DNA of 64,000 nucleotides from the NCBI GenBank assembly GCA_041530395.1, contig CP136945.1, positions 620,001-684,000 on the forward strand. Direction: 5' to 3'. The stretch is from Thermosynechococcaceae cyanobacterium Okahandja. GTDB taxonomy: Bacteria; Cyanobacteriota; Cyanobacteriia; Thermosynechococcales; Thermosynechococcaceae. Numbering within the stretch: the stretch's first letter is position 1; every line of letters starts with the position of its first letter. This document shows positions 1 through 9,387 of this stretch, piece by piece. The position numbers were made by a program, and so were the translations under genes. The notes beneath the pieces were generated by a model. That model saw only the letters and a program-made list of their open reading frames with translations. It ran no database searches and was not told where the DNA came from.

Positions 1-146
1 ACCTGAGCGGTGCCCCTAAGCTGGTGTTCCTGCAATGCTGCCGGAACCCTTTCTTGCCACTGGGCGATCGCGCTAGCCACAAAACGTGCGGGCAGATCCT
101 CGGTTCCCACCTCTAAAAGGAACGTATGCTGACCAGACTTTGGCAT
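1..146 (-). CDS. glyS: Glycyl-tRNA synthetase beta subunit, N-terminal fragment
   Basis: Only the first 48 codons are present; the gene runs off the left edge. The start ATG is the complement of 144-146. The translated start contains [13 protein letters not shown] close to the N-terminus, the hallmark opening of bacterial GlyRS beta chains (usual form LLEVGTEELP). The beta subunit works with GlyS alpha in an alpha2-beta2 cytoplasmic enzyme that charges tRNA-Gly. It lies downstream of pnp on the same strand with a 38-base gap, so co-transcription is possible. The identification rests on one motif and its position, and the rest of the protein cannot be seen. Confidence 0.85.
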   Translation of the reverse strand, partial: MPKSGQHTFLLEVGTEDLPARFVASAIAQWQERVPAALQEHQLRGTAQ

Positions 147-184
147 GACCCCTGAGTACTAACTTGAGCAACTGATAGCGTAAC

Positions 185-2332
185 TTAGTTGGTGGCACGC
201 GCATGAACCGCTTGTGCCTCATCGGGATGAATGCCCAAACGGGTGAGATTAATGCGTCCTTTGCTGTCAACTTCGCGAATTTTGACCACAATTTCATCGC
301 CAATCTTCACTTCATCTTCAACTTTGCCGACGCGGTACTCCGCCAGTTGGGAAATATGGATCATACCCTCTTTCCCGGGCAAAAACTCGACAAAGGCACC
401 AATGGGGATAATCCGCGTCACTTTACCCAGATAGACATCTCCGGCATTCAGTTTACGGGTTAAGCCCTCAATGGCATTGCGAGCCTGCTTGGCGTTGGCA
501 GCGTTGGGGGCACTGATGGTCACAATTCCCTCTTCCGCAATATCAATCTTGACACCAAACTGCTCGGAGAGACTGCGCACCGTTTTGCCGCCCGGGCCAA
601 TCACAAGGCCAATGGTGTCGGGGGGAATCTGCATCGTTAGCAGTCGCGGCACGCTATCGCGCAATTCTAGGCGGGGTTTGTCGATGACGGCCAACATCTT
701 TTCAAGGATGTGGAGGCGAGCCGGGCGAGCCTGTTCAATGGCCTGCTTAATTACCGCCACCGGTAGGCCGGTAATTTTCATATCCATTTGCAGCGCCGTA
801 ATGCCGGTATCGGTACCGGCGACTTTGAAGTCCATATCCCCAAGGAAGTCCTCAATCCCTTGAATATCCGTGAGGATGCGCACCTCATCCCCTTCCTTGA
901 TCAGTCCCATGGCCGCACCACTCACCGGTTTGCTAATGGGTACGCCGGTATCCATCAGCGACAGGGTAGAGCCGCACACCGACCCCATGGAGGTAGAGCC
1001 ATCGGAGGAGAGAACCTCCGAAACCACACGAATCACGTAGGGAAACTTCTCTTTGGGGGGCAGCACCGGTTCAAGGGCACGCTCGGCAAGGGCACCATGG
1101 CCAATTTCGCGCCGCCCAGGGGAGCGCAGCGGCCTGACCTCCCCCACCGAGTAGGGCGGAAAGTTGTAGTGGTGGAGGTAGCGCTTACTCTCTTCCGGGT
1201 GCAGATCGTCTAGGGCTTGGGCATCGGCGGGGGAACCAAGGGTGGTGACCGACAGCACTTGGGTGAGGCCGCGGTTAAATAGGGCGCTGCCGTGGACGCG
1301 ATCCGGCAGGACACCCACTTCACACCAGATGGGGCGCACTTCATCGAGGCGGCGGCCATCGACCCGCACCCCCTCATTAATAATTTGTTGGCGCATCAGC
1401 TTTTTGGTGACCGCCTTAAAGAGGGTGGCCAGGGCTTTGGGGTTGGCGGCAGCGGCAACGGCCACCGGATCCTCTGGCGGCAGTTCGGCAATTTCTTGGG
1501 CGATCGCCCCTTGCACCTCGTCAAGCGCCGCGTCGCGCACATTCTTATCCTTTTCAAATCGTTTCAGAATGGCCTGTACAGGGGCTGCCGCGCGATCGTA
1601 GATAAAGTTTTCCAAGGTGGCATCCACAGGGGGCGGTGACACCTGAACCATCTCAATGCCTAGCTCTTTGAGGAGATCCCGCTGGGCTTGGATTAGGTCT
1701 TGGATCACTTCATAACCAAAATCAATGGCTTCTACCATATCGGCTTCAGGCAGTTGATTCGCGCCCGCTTCCACCATGACCACGCCGTCGGGGGTGCCCG
1801 CCACCACCAGATCAAGGCCGCCGCGCTCGATTTCTTGGTAGGTGGGGTTAATAATAAACTCATCCCCCACCAGCCCCACCCGTACCGCCGCCATCGGGCC
1901 ATTAAAGGGAATTTGCGCCAGTAGTACCGCAATAGAGGCTCCCGTGACCGCCAGCACATCCGGGGGGACATTTTCATCTAGGGAGACGGTGGTGGCCACC
2001 ACTTGTAAGTCGTCCCGTAACCATTGGGGAAAGAGGGGGCGCAATGGCCGATCAATGAGGCGACCAATAAGAATAGCTTTTTCGGGGGGGCGACCCTCCC
2101 GCCGCAAAAAACCGCCGGGGATGCGACCAGCGGCATACAGACGTTCTTCGTAATCCACCACCAGGGGGAGAAAATCTATCCCCTCACGCGCCCCCGCACG
2201 ATTAGCGGTAACAAGTACGGCAGTTTCGCCAGAACTGATCAGAATTGAGCCGGCGGCTTGGGGGGCAAATTTTTGCAGTACAACCTTAATATCCCGGCCA
2301 TCTAGGGGGATAATCTTCTCTAGACCATTCAT
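185..2332 (-). CDS. pnp: Polyribonucleotide nucleotidyltransferase (PNPase)
   Basis: 715 residues, the usual PNPase length. The order is RNase PH-like domain 1 (about 10-145), a helical linker, RNase PH-like domain 2 (about 320-540), a KH domain starting near 565 with the GPGG loop around 578-581, and an S1 domain (about 630-700, containing [17 protein letters not shown]). The enzyme degrades RNA 3' to 5' using phosphate and can add tails in reverse; in cyanobacteria it is the main tailing enzyme. The trimeric core acts in the cytoplasm with RNase E. Start ATG is the complement of 2330-2332, with only a weak AGAG-like ribosome site. It stands first in a possible pnp-glyS unit; the gene 150 bases upstream is divergent. 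Confidence 0.97.
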   Translation of the reverse strand: MNGLEKIIPLDGRDIKVVLQKFAPQAAGSILISSGETAVLVTANRAGAREGIDFLPLVVDYEERLYAAGRIPGGFLRREGRPPEKAILIGRLIDRPLRPLFPQWLRDDLQVVATTVSLDENVPPDVLAVTGASIAVLLAQIPFNGPMAAVRVGLVGDEFIINPTYQEIERGGLDLVVAGTPDGVVMVEAGANQLPEADMVEAIDFGYEVIQDLIQAQRDLLKELGIEMVQVSPPPVDATLENFIYDRAAAPVQAILKRFEKDKNVRDAALDEVQGAIAQEIAELPPEDPVAVAAAANPKALATLFKAVTKKLMRQQIINEGVRVDGRRLDEVRPIWCEVGVLPDRVHGSALFNRGLTQVLSVTTLGSPADAQALDDLHPEESKRYLHHYNFPPYSVGEVRPLRSPGRREIGHGALAERALEPVLPPKEKFPYVIRVVSEVLSSDGSTSMGSVCGSTLSLMDTGVPISKPVSGAAMGLIKEGDEVRILTDIQGIEDFLGDMDFKVAGTDTGITALQMDMKITGLPVAVIKQAIEQARPARLHILEKMLAVIDKPRLELRDSVPRLLTMQIPPDTIGLVIGPGGKTVRSLSEQFGVKIDIAEEGIVTISAPNAANAKQARNAIEGLTRKLNAGDVYLGKVTRIIPIGAFVEFLPGKEGMIHISQLAEYRVGKVEDEVKIGDEIVVKIREVDSKGRINLTRLGIHPDEAQAVHARATN

Positions 2333-2481
2333 TGTGTTCTCTAGTCTGTCCTTTGATTTCTTCTTCCTTACTAGGATAGCCGCTTCTGTTGCGAATCCGC
2401 TGCTGAAACCCCAAGGGTAAGCCTCCCCATCGGTTGGCCAAGAAAATTGCTAGCTTAGGGGAGTCCCCTGCGGGTTGATCT

Positions 2482-3117
2482 ATGATCGTTGCGAAGGTTG
2501 CCCTCCCACGGATCTATTGGCGCTGGGCGCAAATGCCGTTGACGGTTCTCATGGTAGCGATCGCCACCGTCAGCACCCCCACCGCCAGTATGGCGCAGCG
2601 AGATCTGATTCCCATTGATGGGTCGGATGAAGAGATTCAGTTGCTATTTGATATTGTCTATCACCCGCAGCGGGATCCCGCTCCCCTGCGCCTGCAAAAC
2701 AGCGCCGAAGTGGAAGCCTATAAACTGATTCGCACCATTTTGCGCACGGGTACGAAGATCTATGTGCGTCGCCAGCAGGATGGCAATTATGGCTCCTACA
2801 GTTTTAGTCGCGATCGCCTAGTGTTGCGCCCCCGCGCCCTTGCCCACTGGCCTATTTTTATTGAAACCCTGCGCCACGAAGGCTGGCACGTGGTTCAAGC
2901 CTGTTTTGCCGCCAAGCAGGATCTCGACTCCCTTGTTCCTGTAGGGATTCGGGTCAATCCCCGCACCGTTTCCGACCTCTACAACAAGAGCAGCTACCAC
3001 CCCGCCGATATTCCCATAGAAGCGGAAGCCTTTGAGGCAGAGCGAGTACCCAACATGACCCTACAAGGGTTGCAGCGGGAATGTGCTGATTGGCTCAACC
3101 GCCCCAGTAAAGATTAG
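2482..3117 (+). CDS. Exported protein with HExxH metallopeptidase-like motif
   Basis: 211 residues. The N-terminus has basic residues, a hydrophobic stretch (about 18-32) and a small-residue run ending ASMAQ near 38, which looks like a signal peptide, so the protein is probably periplasmic or secreted. Residues 131-136 read RHEGWH, a zinc HExxH motif inside a hydrophobic helix (FIETLRHEGWHVVQACF). About 44 residues later comes IPIEAEAFEAE, which could supply the third (Glu) ligand of a gluzincin-type site and resembles the EAEAF signature of several putative peptidases. I do not recognise a named family. It stands alone between divergent pnp and the porin. Peptidase activity is inference from the motif. 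Confidence 0.7.
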   Translation: MIVAKVALPRIYWRWAQMPLTVLMVAIATVSTPTASMAQRDLIPIDGSDEEIQLLFDIVYHPQRDPAPLRLQNSAEVEAYKLIRTILRTGTKIYVRRQQDGNYGSYSFSRDRLVLRPRALAHWPIFIETLRHEGWHVVQACFAAKQDLDSLVPVGIRVNPRTVSDLYNKSSYHPADIPIEAEAFEAERVPNMTLQGLQRECADWLNRPSKD

Positions 3118-3157
3118 AGCGCCCGCAAAAATAAAGCCACAAAAGTAAAAAACCTTA

Positions 3158-3187
3158 TTGACGAATTCTCAATCCACAGACTAGAAT
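3158..3187 (+). promoter_or_regulatory. Sigma-70-type promoter for the porin gene
   Basis: TTGACG at 3158-3163 and TAGAAT at 3182-3187 are separated by 18 bases, each one mismatch from consensus. Transcription would start near 3194, leaving a leader of about 120 bases before the porin GTG codon. This suits a highly expressed outer-membrane protein. No Fur-like 19-bp palindrome was recognised around it. Confidence 0.55.
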
Positions 3188-3314
3188 CTATCAAGCCTTG
3201 CATAATATGCTGGCCGCATGACTAAGCACTATTGTGTAAGCTAGGTATTAGGGGATAGCAGACTGAGTGCATCGCTCTGCCTACCCAGAATGCTCGTGAG
3301 TGAGGAGTAACATT

Positions 3315-5150
3315 GTGAAGAAAACATACCTTTTAGCGGGTAGTTTGAGCCTACTGGGTGTTGTCGCAGGGGCCAACATTGCTACCGCTAGCGAACCCGC
3401 TGCCTTTGGAAGTCTGATTGCGGCTGAACCCCAAAATCTGCAAGTTTCTGAAGCATTACCTGCCCCCAACGCCGTTGCCGATGCCTCTAGCGTGATCACA
3501 TCCGTGGATCAGCTTCTGGCCAATGAAGAGTCCATGGGTCAGGTAACCTCTGTTTCTCAGCTTTCGGACGTGCGCCCCACCGACTGGGCCTACCAAGCCC
3601 TAGCCTCCCTCGTTGAAAAATACGGTTGTATTGCGGGTTATCCCGATGGTACCTTCCGGGGCAACCGCGCCGCCACTCGTTACGAAATGGCTGCCGCCCT
3701 GAATGCCTGCTTGGATGTCATTAGCGATCGCTTTGCCACCAAGGAAGAACTGGCCACGCTGCAAAAACTAATGGACGAGTTCGCTGCTGAACTCGCCACC
3801 CTGCGCGGTCGTGTGGATAACCTCGAAGCTCGTACCGCTGCCCTCGAAGCCACCCAATTCTCTACCACCACCAAACTCACCGGAACCGCGGTGATGTCGG
3901 TGCAGTACGGTGGCCGCTTCAGCAGTAACTCCCTTCTTTCTAGCCCGCCGTTTAGCCTAGGTTCAATTGTGCCTAGCTCCACGGTACCCACCGCGGCAGT
4001 TAGTCCATTATCCCCGATTGGTTGGGCCGTCCCCACCCAAACAAACCCAACGGTTATTGCTGCTGTGATTCTTAACCTGAACACCAGCTTCACCGGTACC
4101 GATTTACTGCAAACGAGCCTTTCCACTGGGAATGGTGGCTTAGATGCCATTAGTGCTTATGGTGTAGGCCTAAACCAAAACCCCTTTGCCTACGGCATCA
4201 TCCCCTTGGGCAACCCAACCTCTACGTTTGGCGCGCCCCTGCCCTACTTTAGCCCCAGCCAGTACTACTGGTCTGGCTTTGGTCCGGGGGTTAACCTGTA
4301 CCGCTTGGCCTACAGCTTCAAGCCCACTCAGGACATCACCATTACGGCAGGTCCGCAGTTCTACCCTAGCGACATTATTGACACCAACAGTTGGGCCAAC
4401 TCCCCTGCCAGTGACTTTGGCACCTACTTCTTCATCAATAACCCCTTCATTGTTCCTTACGCGATGAACTTCTTAGGGGGTGCCGGTGCCGCGATTCAGT
4501 GGAACCCCAACGAAGGACCGTTTACCATGCGGGCGCTTTACGTGGCGGCTAACGCAGGGAACCCCTTCTCGGGTGTGCTACCTAGCGGTGGTTTCGCTGG
4601 TGATCCGTTCCAAGGCTCTTTGGAGCTAGAGTATGCGGGCACGTTTGGCAATGGCGCCAACAGCTATGCGGTTAAACTGCAAGGCACCTACTCCAAAACC
4701 TTTGGTGTTGAGAGCCAAGCTGGTGGTCTGAACTTTGAAGTGAACCTTGGCCGTTTGGGTATCTTTGGCCGTGCAGGTATTGCGGGCATTCCCGGCAGCT
4801 ACAACCCCCTCATGTCGCCACTGCCTTACTCGTTCCTCGTCTTCCCTGCCTCTGGGATGATGGCCTACAGCTTCATGGCGGGTATTGGTTATAAAGACCT
4901 GCTGGTGCCCGGTTCTGTGTTGGCGGCAGCCGCGGGTGCGCCGTTTATTAACAGTGCTCCGACTGCTGGGTTTATCAACAACGCTAACCAAGTGAACGTG
5001 GAAGCCTTCTACAAGTTTCCCCTCAGCGACAATATCAGCATCACGCCTATTTTCACGGCCATCATTAATCCCAATAACACTAATGGTGCAGGGATCATCT
5101 CTGGTCAGCCGATTCTTCAGGGCGTGATTCGGACAACCTTTACTTTCTAA
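3315..5150 (+). CDS. Iron-uptake-type porin (SLH + OprB barrel)
   Basis: 611 residues. I start at GTG 3315 because GAGGAG lies 7 bases upstream and the encoded N-terminus (VKKTYLLAGSLSLLGVVAG) is a clean signal peptide; the in-frame GTG at 3300 has no such site. Then come a single SLH domain (about 75-135, with TDWAYQALASLVEKYGCIAG and GYPDGTF), a coiled-coil segment (about 140-180, KEELATLQKLMDEF onward) and a long beta-strand region ending in Phe, as outer-membrane barrels do. This is the cyanobacterial Som/iron-uptake porin family: SLH anchors to peptidoglycan-linked polysaccharide and the barrel passes small solutes, including inorganic iron. It is monocistronic, with promoter at 3158-3187 and terminator at 5187-5214. 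Confidence 0.93.
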   Translation: MKKTYLLAGSLSLLGVVAGANIATASEPAAFGSLIAAEPQNLQVSEALPAPNAVADASSVITSVDQLLANEESMGQVTSVSQLSDVRPTDWAYQALASLVEKYGCIAGYPDGTFRGNRAATRYEMAAALNACLDVISDRFATKEELATLQKLMDEFAAELATLRGRVDNLEARTAALEATQFSTTTKLTGTAVMSVQYGGRFSSNSLLSSPPFSLGSIVPSSTVPTAAVSPLSPIGWAVPTQTNPTVIAAVILNLNTSFTGTDLLQTSLSTGNGGLDAISAYGVGLNQNPFAYGIIPLGNPTSTFGAPLPYFSPSQYYWSGFGPGVNLYRLAYSFKPTQDITITAGPQFYPSDIIDTNSWANSPASDFGTYFFINNPFIVPYAMNFLGGAGAAIQWNPNEGPFTMRALYVAANAGNPFSGVLPSGGFAGDPFQGSLELEYAGTFGNGANSYAVKLQGTYSKTFGVESQAGGLNFEVNLGRLGIFGRAGIAGIPGSYNPLMSPLPYSFLVFPASGMMAYSFMAGIGYKDLLVPGSVLAAAAGAPFINSAPTAGFINNANQVNVEAFYKFPLSDNISITPIFTAIINPNNTNGAGIISGQPILQGVIRTTFTF

Positions 5151-5186
5151 GGGTTACCGATAACTGATTAACATCTCAATGGATTA

Positions 5187-5214
5187 AGGGCAGTTCTAGG
5201 TAGCTGCCCTTTTT
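5187..5214 (+). terminator. Rho-independent terminator after the porin gene
   Basis: AGGGCAG (5187-5193) pairs with CTGCCCT (5204-5210) around a 10-base loop, followed by a run of T. It starts 36 bases past the porin stop codon. Confidence 0.85.
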
Positions 5215-5264
5215 CTATGACGCACAGAGAGGCTCGCGATTAATGTGGCCGCAACCCCTGTTCC

Positions 5265-5921
5265 TCAGCGCACCTCAAGGACGGTCTCAAGGGGATAGCG
5301 CACTTTAGGCAAGGTGGCATACTTGTCATCGGCGGCACGGTAGCCCGCCGCACAAACCACAACGGCATGGTAGCCCTGATCCGGCAGGCCCAGCACGCGA
5401 TCGTACTCTTGGGGCAGAAACCCTTCCATCGGGCAAGTATCAATGCCAAGCATTGCGGCAGTGACCATAAACTGGCTCAGGGCAATATACACTTGGCGGG
5501 TTGACCACTCATCCAGATTGAGGGGATAGGGGGGAGATTGTAAGAACCCTTTGACAAGGTCGCCGTACTTTTGCAAGGTTTCAATGCTGGTGTTGTGGAT
5601 CTCTGCTTGGCGCGCTAAATAGCGATCCACATCCGCCGCGTTAATGCCTTTTTTAATGGCAAATACCACCAAGTGAGAGGCATCTACCACCTGGCGTTGG
5701 TTCCAAGTGTGGGGCAGTAGCTCTTGCCGAAGTTCAGGCGTGGCAATAACGTAAAACTTCCAAGGTTGCAGGCCAAAGGAGGAGGGCGCTAAAACCAAGC
5801 TTTGGCACAGGATTTGCCACAGATCCTCAGGAATTTTGCGGTCGGGGTCAAATTTTTTGGTGGCGTACCGCCATTGCAACTGCTGGAGTACCGTTGTGGC
5901 AGCAACAGGGGTTTCAGCCAT
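5265..5921 (-). CDS. NfsB-like nitroreductase family protein
   Basis: 218 residues from ATG at 5921. AAGGAG sits 6 bases before this ATG and falls inside the longer reading frame that begins at an upstream TTG, so the later start is preferred. Family signs are RYATKKFDP near the N-terminus (FMN phosphate binding), APSSFGLQPW (about 53-62) and an AAGYR segment near the end. Such enzymes are FMN dimers in the cytoplasm that use NAD(P)H to reduce nitro compounds, quinones or similar electron acceptors; the physiological substrate is not evident. It is convergent with the porin gene and separated by 90 bases from the GIY-YIG gene upstream. Confidence 0.9.
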   Translation of the reverse strand: MAETPVAATTVLQQLQWRYATKKFDPDRKIPEDLWQILCQSLVLAPSSFGLQPWKFYVIATPELRQELLPHTWNQRQVVDASHLVVFAIKKGINAADVDRYLARQAEIHNTSIETLQKYGDLVKGFLQSPPYPLNLDEWSTRQVYIALSQFMVTAAMLGIDTCPMEGFLPQEYDRVLGLPDQGYHAVVVCAAGYRAADDKYATLPKVRYPLETVLEVR

Positions 5922-6010
5922 AGAATGCTCCTTACAAAACAAAACGTTTGCCTGTTTTAGGCTAGTGCGTTTGCCAGAGAATGTCTATTGTCGCCCCACC
6001 CTAGAGCAAA

Positions 6011-6550
6011 TTATTTGAGATCCAAGCGTCCGCTTTCTTTGAGCTTGGGGTTAAATACCAGTGGTTCCCGCAGCGATCGCCCTTGTAACTGGGCGAGAAT
6101 CTCGGCTTCTACCCGCCGCGCAATTTGTTTGAGGAGTTTGGGCTGCTGTAGCGGATCCGCATGAGCCACGGCGGCTGCTTCGGCAGGGGTCATCAGGGGA
6201 CGTACATCAATGGCCTGCTCCCAGCGCGATCGCTCTTGGGCATTACCAACCGGCGTAGTCCCCACTTCTGCAATCCACTGGGCTTGAACGGCTTGCAACC
6301 ACGGGCGATCGGGGCGATCGATGCCTAGGGCAGCGTAGCTGATGCATTCTTGAGGACAGCGAACAAGGTGCTGCTGGAGGCTGAGGCGCATATCGCGGGA
6401 ATAGCCAATGTACCGCACCACTTCGGCGGCATCAAAAATAGCATAGGCACCAATGCACCCTTGGAGGGTAGGCGCAACCTGACCGGCGGCATCAATGTAG
6501 GGGTGTCGCGGCAAGCTGGCTAGGCTGGGAATGGCAGGGCTAGGGGTCAT
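6011..6550 (-). CDS. GIY-YIG nuclease superfamily protein
   Basis: 179 residues from ATG at 6550. AGGAG lies 10 bases upstream, and the first 11 bases overlap the end of the Cache-HAMP gene, suggesting translational coupling. A GIY-YIG module spans about residues 30-85: CIGAYAIFD stands for the GIY strand and VVRYIGYSRD for the YIG strand plus the conserved Arg. The rest resembles uncharacterised cyanobacterial GIY-YIG proteins. Whether it cuts DNA is unknown, and no catalytic Glu was confidently placed. Its tie to a membrane sensor gene is unexplained by family knowledge. Confidence 0.75.
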   Translation of the reverse strand: MTPSPAIPSLASLPRHPYIDAAGQVAPTLQGCIGAYAIFDAAEVVRYIGYSRDMRLSLQQHLVRCPQECISYAALGIDRPDRPWLQAVQAQWIAEVGTTPVGNAQERSRWEQAIDVRPLMTPAEAAAVAHADPLQQPKLLKQIARRVEAEILAQLQGRSLREPLVFNPKLKESGRLDLK

Positions 6551-7922
6551 CGTTACGAGGCTCCTGAGGAGGGTCAGATTTGACCTGTTGTCGCAGGCTG
6601 CGGGCGCGATCGCGCAGGCTTTGGAAGTAATCGGTCTCTGTAATTTCAGCAACGGCTTTTTTGCGTTTTTCTTGATCAATTTCAATCTTGAGGTCGCTGA
6701 CTTGCTGTTTTAATTGCTGGTGGCGGTGCTCTACTTCTAGGGCCATTTCTAAAAATGTTTGTGCTAGTTCCCCCATATCATCTTGGGACTGGGTATAGGG
6801 GGTCAGGATGGCCGCATCAAAGGTATCGGTTTTAAGTCGTTGCGCCGCGGTGGCGATCGCCCGAATTGGCTTCGTAATCGACTGGGCAACCACTAAGGAG
6901 ATAACAATCACGCTACCTCCCACAAACAATAAACTAACCAACCCCCGCAGCGCCAGTGCATCTAGGGGAGCTAAAAACTCCTGTAGGCTAACACTGACGA
7001 CAATAGCCGCCTCCTTATTGGTCAGTAGGGCGTAGGCCAAAATCCGCTGGCGATCATCGGCGGTTGAGTAGGTGAGCGTCCCGGGATGACTAGCCCCGAA
7101 AATGACATCCCGCAATCGCGGATGGGAGCGATCGCTCAGGGCAGGAATAGGCTCGGACGGCACAAATAGGAAGTAAGAGCGGCGCACTGTCTCCGGCAGG
7201 GGGTCTAAACTGTGGAAATCAATATCGGGGTTTGTGCTGCTCAGCATCAGACCATTCTTATCCACCAAAAACGACTCTCCCCGAATATCGGGTACAAGGT
7301 AGGTAATGATGTCTTTAATGGCAGCGGCACGCAGCGTTAGTAATACCGCCCCCAGTAACTGCTGATTCTCATCCTGAATGCGCTGCAAGACTACAAACAC
7401 AGGTTCAGTGGCGATGGTGCTTTTAATTTTGACCGAAGAAACCCAATAGTCCCTTTGAATACCGCGCTGCCAAAGCTCCGTTTTAGCGTAATCATCGCCA
7501 ATGAGATCAGGGGTGGTGGCGGCGACGGAGCGGCCTGAACGATTGACAAGAATGACCTGATCGTAGGTGTGGTTGAGGCTATTGACACTTTGCAGCAGAC
7601 TTTTGATAGACGTGTGATCACCGGGGGCATCAATGGCATCACTTAAAAACCGTTGCACTTCGTAATCTTGGGCAACTAAGCGGGCATCGCTGAGCACATC
7701 ATTCGTGAGTTGATCAAGGGCACGAGCTTTGCCAATGGCCAAGAGCTTCAAGGCTTGGATTTCGGCATCCTCCATCATTAGGCTGCTTTCAGACTGGTTG
7801 TAGAGCACGACGGCTCCCATGGGAATGAGCGCCGTTAGCAGCATCACCACTAATAACCGTCCTGAAATAGACCACAGGAGCTTAGAAAAGCGTTTAGAAA
7901 AGGGCTGCTGCCAATCGACCAT
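6540..7922 (-). CDS. Membrane sensor: Cache domain, HAMP, coiled coil, no output domain
   Basis: 460 residues. Transmembrane segment 1 is about 20-42; a periplasmic region (about 45-325) has the look of a double-Cache sensor (SLVDKNGLMLSSTNPDI, VVLQRIQDENQQLLGAVLLTLRA-type strands); TM2 is about 327-346; HAMP about 347-400 begins with SITKPIRAIATAAQRL; then a Glu/Lys-rich coiled coil (about 395-425). The C-terminus has AEITETDYFQSLRDRARSLR, which I recall from cyanobacterial HAMP proteins. No kinase, cyclase, GGDEF or methyl-accepting domain follows, so it must signal through a partner. It overlaps the GIY-YIG gene downstream. Ligand unknown; Cache domains usually bind amino acids or other small metabolites. 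Confidence 0.8.
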   Translation of the reverse strand: MVDWQQPFSKRFSKLLWSISGRLLVVMLLTALIPMGAVVLYNQSESSLMMEDAEIQALKLLAIGKARALDQLTNDVLSDARLVAQDYEVQRFLSDAIDAPGDHTSIKSLLQSVNSLNHTYDQVILVNRSGRSVAATTPDLIGDDYAKTELWQRGIQRDYWVSSVKIKSTIATEPVFVVLQRIQDENQQLLGAVLLTLRAAAIKDIITYLVPDIRGESFLVDKNGLMLSSTNPDIDFHSLDPLPETVRRSYFLFVPSEPIPALSDRSHPRLRDVIFGASHPGTLTYSTADDRQRILAYALLTNKEAAIVVSVSLQEFLAPLDALALRGLVSLLFVGGSVIVISLVVAQSITKPIRAIATAAQRLKTDTFDAAILTPYTQSQDDMGELAQTFLEMALEVEHRHQQLKQQVSDLKIEIDQEKRKKAVAEITETDYFQSLRDRARSLRQQVKSDPPQEPRNDDP

Positions 7923-8004
7923 GAACGTACTCGATAGGGATACAATGGGGGCTTGAATCTGTTTTCTTCACTTCCAGCCTAGTGCGAAACGAAGGGTATT
8001 GCCT

Positions 8005-9276
8005 ATGTTTTGGACCACACTCCTGCGTCAACGGCGTTGGCAGGCATGGTTTTATCCATGGCGGGGGGTAGATTGGTCGCTGTTAATTGCTGTCTGGCTC
8101 ATTACCTTGATTGGTGCCCTATTTATCCACAGTGCCGAGCTTCACATTGGTGACAAAGATGGTTTTCAGCACTTGGCAGTGGCCGCACTGGGGACGCTGA
8201 TAGCCCTGAGCTTAGCCCGTGTCCCTGAGCCCATGTTCCTAGGGGTGCATTGGTTTGTCTATGGCCTCACTTGTGTACTGCTGTTGAGCGTGCATATTAT
8301 TGGCGTTGAGGCCAATGGTGCCCAAAGGTGGTTAGCGATTGGTGGTTTTAACCTCCAACCTTCCGAGTTTGCCAAAATTTCAGTGATTCTCACCCAAGCG
8401 GCTCTCCTACATCGTGTTCCTGCGAATGGCCTGACGGGGATTTTGCGAGTTTTTGCCGCCACTGCACTGCCGATGCTACTGGTCTTACTGGAAGATTTGG
8501 GCACTTCCCTCGTCTTCTGTGTCATCACCCTCGGGATGCTCTACTGGGCCAATGCCCGTCTTGGCTGGATTATCCTCATGCTCTCACCCTTGGTGGCGGC
8601 AATTTTATTTGCGCTGCCGCTTCCCTACGAATTAAACCTATGGATTTGGTTACTGTGGACGTTTGCGATGGGAGTGGTGGCATGGCGTAGCTTGCCCTTG
8701 GGGTGGATTGGCGGCCTTGGCAGCATTGTCCTGAATTTGTCAGGGGCAGGGGTAGGACAACTGTTGTGGAGTGTCCTGCAGGACTACCAAAAAAACCGTA
8801 TTTTAATGTTTTTAGATCCCGACAAAGACCCGCTGGGAGCTGGCTACCACCTGATTCAATCACGGATTGCTATTGGCGCTGGGGGAGTGTGGGGACGCGG
8901 CATTTTCCAAGGCACACAGACCCAGTTGGGGTTTATTCCAGAGCAGCACACGGACTTTATTTTTTCAGCCATTGGTGAAGAGTTGGGGTTTGTGGGGGGG
9001 CTGCTGGTGTTGGGGCTGTTCTGGTTTATCGGCTTTCGCTTGCTGCAAATTGCCAACAGTGCCCGCAATAATTTTGGCTCGCTGCTGGCGATCGGGCTGT
9101 TTTCGATGCTGATGTTTCAGGTTGTTGTCAATATCGGTATGACGATCAATATGTTTCCAGTGACGGGGATTCCGCTGCCGTTTGTCAGTTATGGCCGCTC
9201 CGCCCTGTTGGCTATTTATACGGGCTTGGGTCTGGTGCTCTCGGTGGCGAATCATCGACCGCGATCGCGCTACTAG
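8005..9276 (+). CDS. rodA: Peptidoglycan glycosyltransferase RodA
   Basis: 423 residues, starting at ATG 8005 with GAAGG 9 bases upstream; an in-frame TTG at 7999 is too close to that site. The protein is a polytopic SEDS-family membrane enzyme with about ten hydrophobic segments. Diagnostic pieces are GVEANGAQRWLAIGGFNLQPSEFAK, the EDLGTSLVF segment, and near the end GIPLPFVSYGRSALLA. RodA polymerises lipid II into glycan strands during side-wall elongation with a class B PBP in the MreBCD machine. It is divergent from the Cache-HAMP gene. Assignment to RodA instead of FtsW rests on length and overall resemblance. Confidence 0.92.
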   Translation: MFWTTLLRQRRWQAWFYPWRGVDWSLLIAVWLITLIGALFIHSAELHIGDKDGFQHLAVAALGTLIALSLARVPEPMFLGVHWFVYGLTCVLLLSVHIIGVEANGAQRWLAIGGFNLQPSEFAKISVILTQAALLHRVPANGLTGILRVFAATALPMLLVLLEDLGTSLVFCVITLGMLYWANARLGWIILMLSPLVAAILFALPLPYELNLWIWLLWTFAMGVVAWRSLPLGWIGGLGSIVLNLSGAGVGQLLWSVLQDYQKNRILMFLDPDKDPLGAGYHLIQSRIAIGAGGVWGRGIFQGTQTQLGFIPEQHTDFIFSAIGEELGFVGGLLVLGLFWFIGFRLLQIANSARNNFGSLLAIGLFSMLMFQVVVNIGMTINMFPVTGIPLPFVSYGRSALLAIYTGLGLVLSVANHRPRSRY

Positions 9277-9387
9277 GGCAGCTAGGGCTCAAAGGTGTAA
9301 GACCACGGTGGCGGAAACCCTGTTATAGTAATCCCAGCAACGCCGTGGCTAATTCGTCGTGGTTTGTTAGCGGTGGTGGGAGTGAGT

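Noticed and set aside
471-863. Plus-strand frames within pnp
   Set aside because: No motif, and the minus-strand PNPase is complete.
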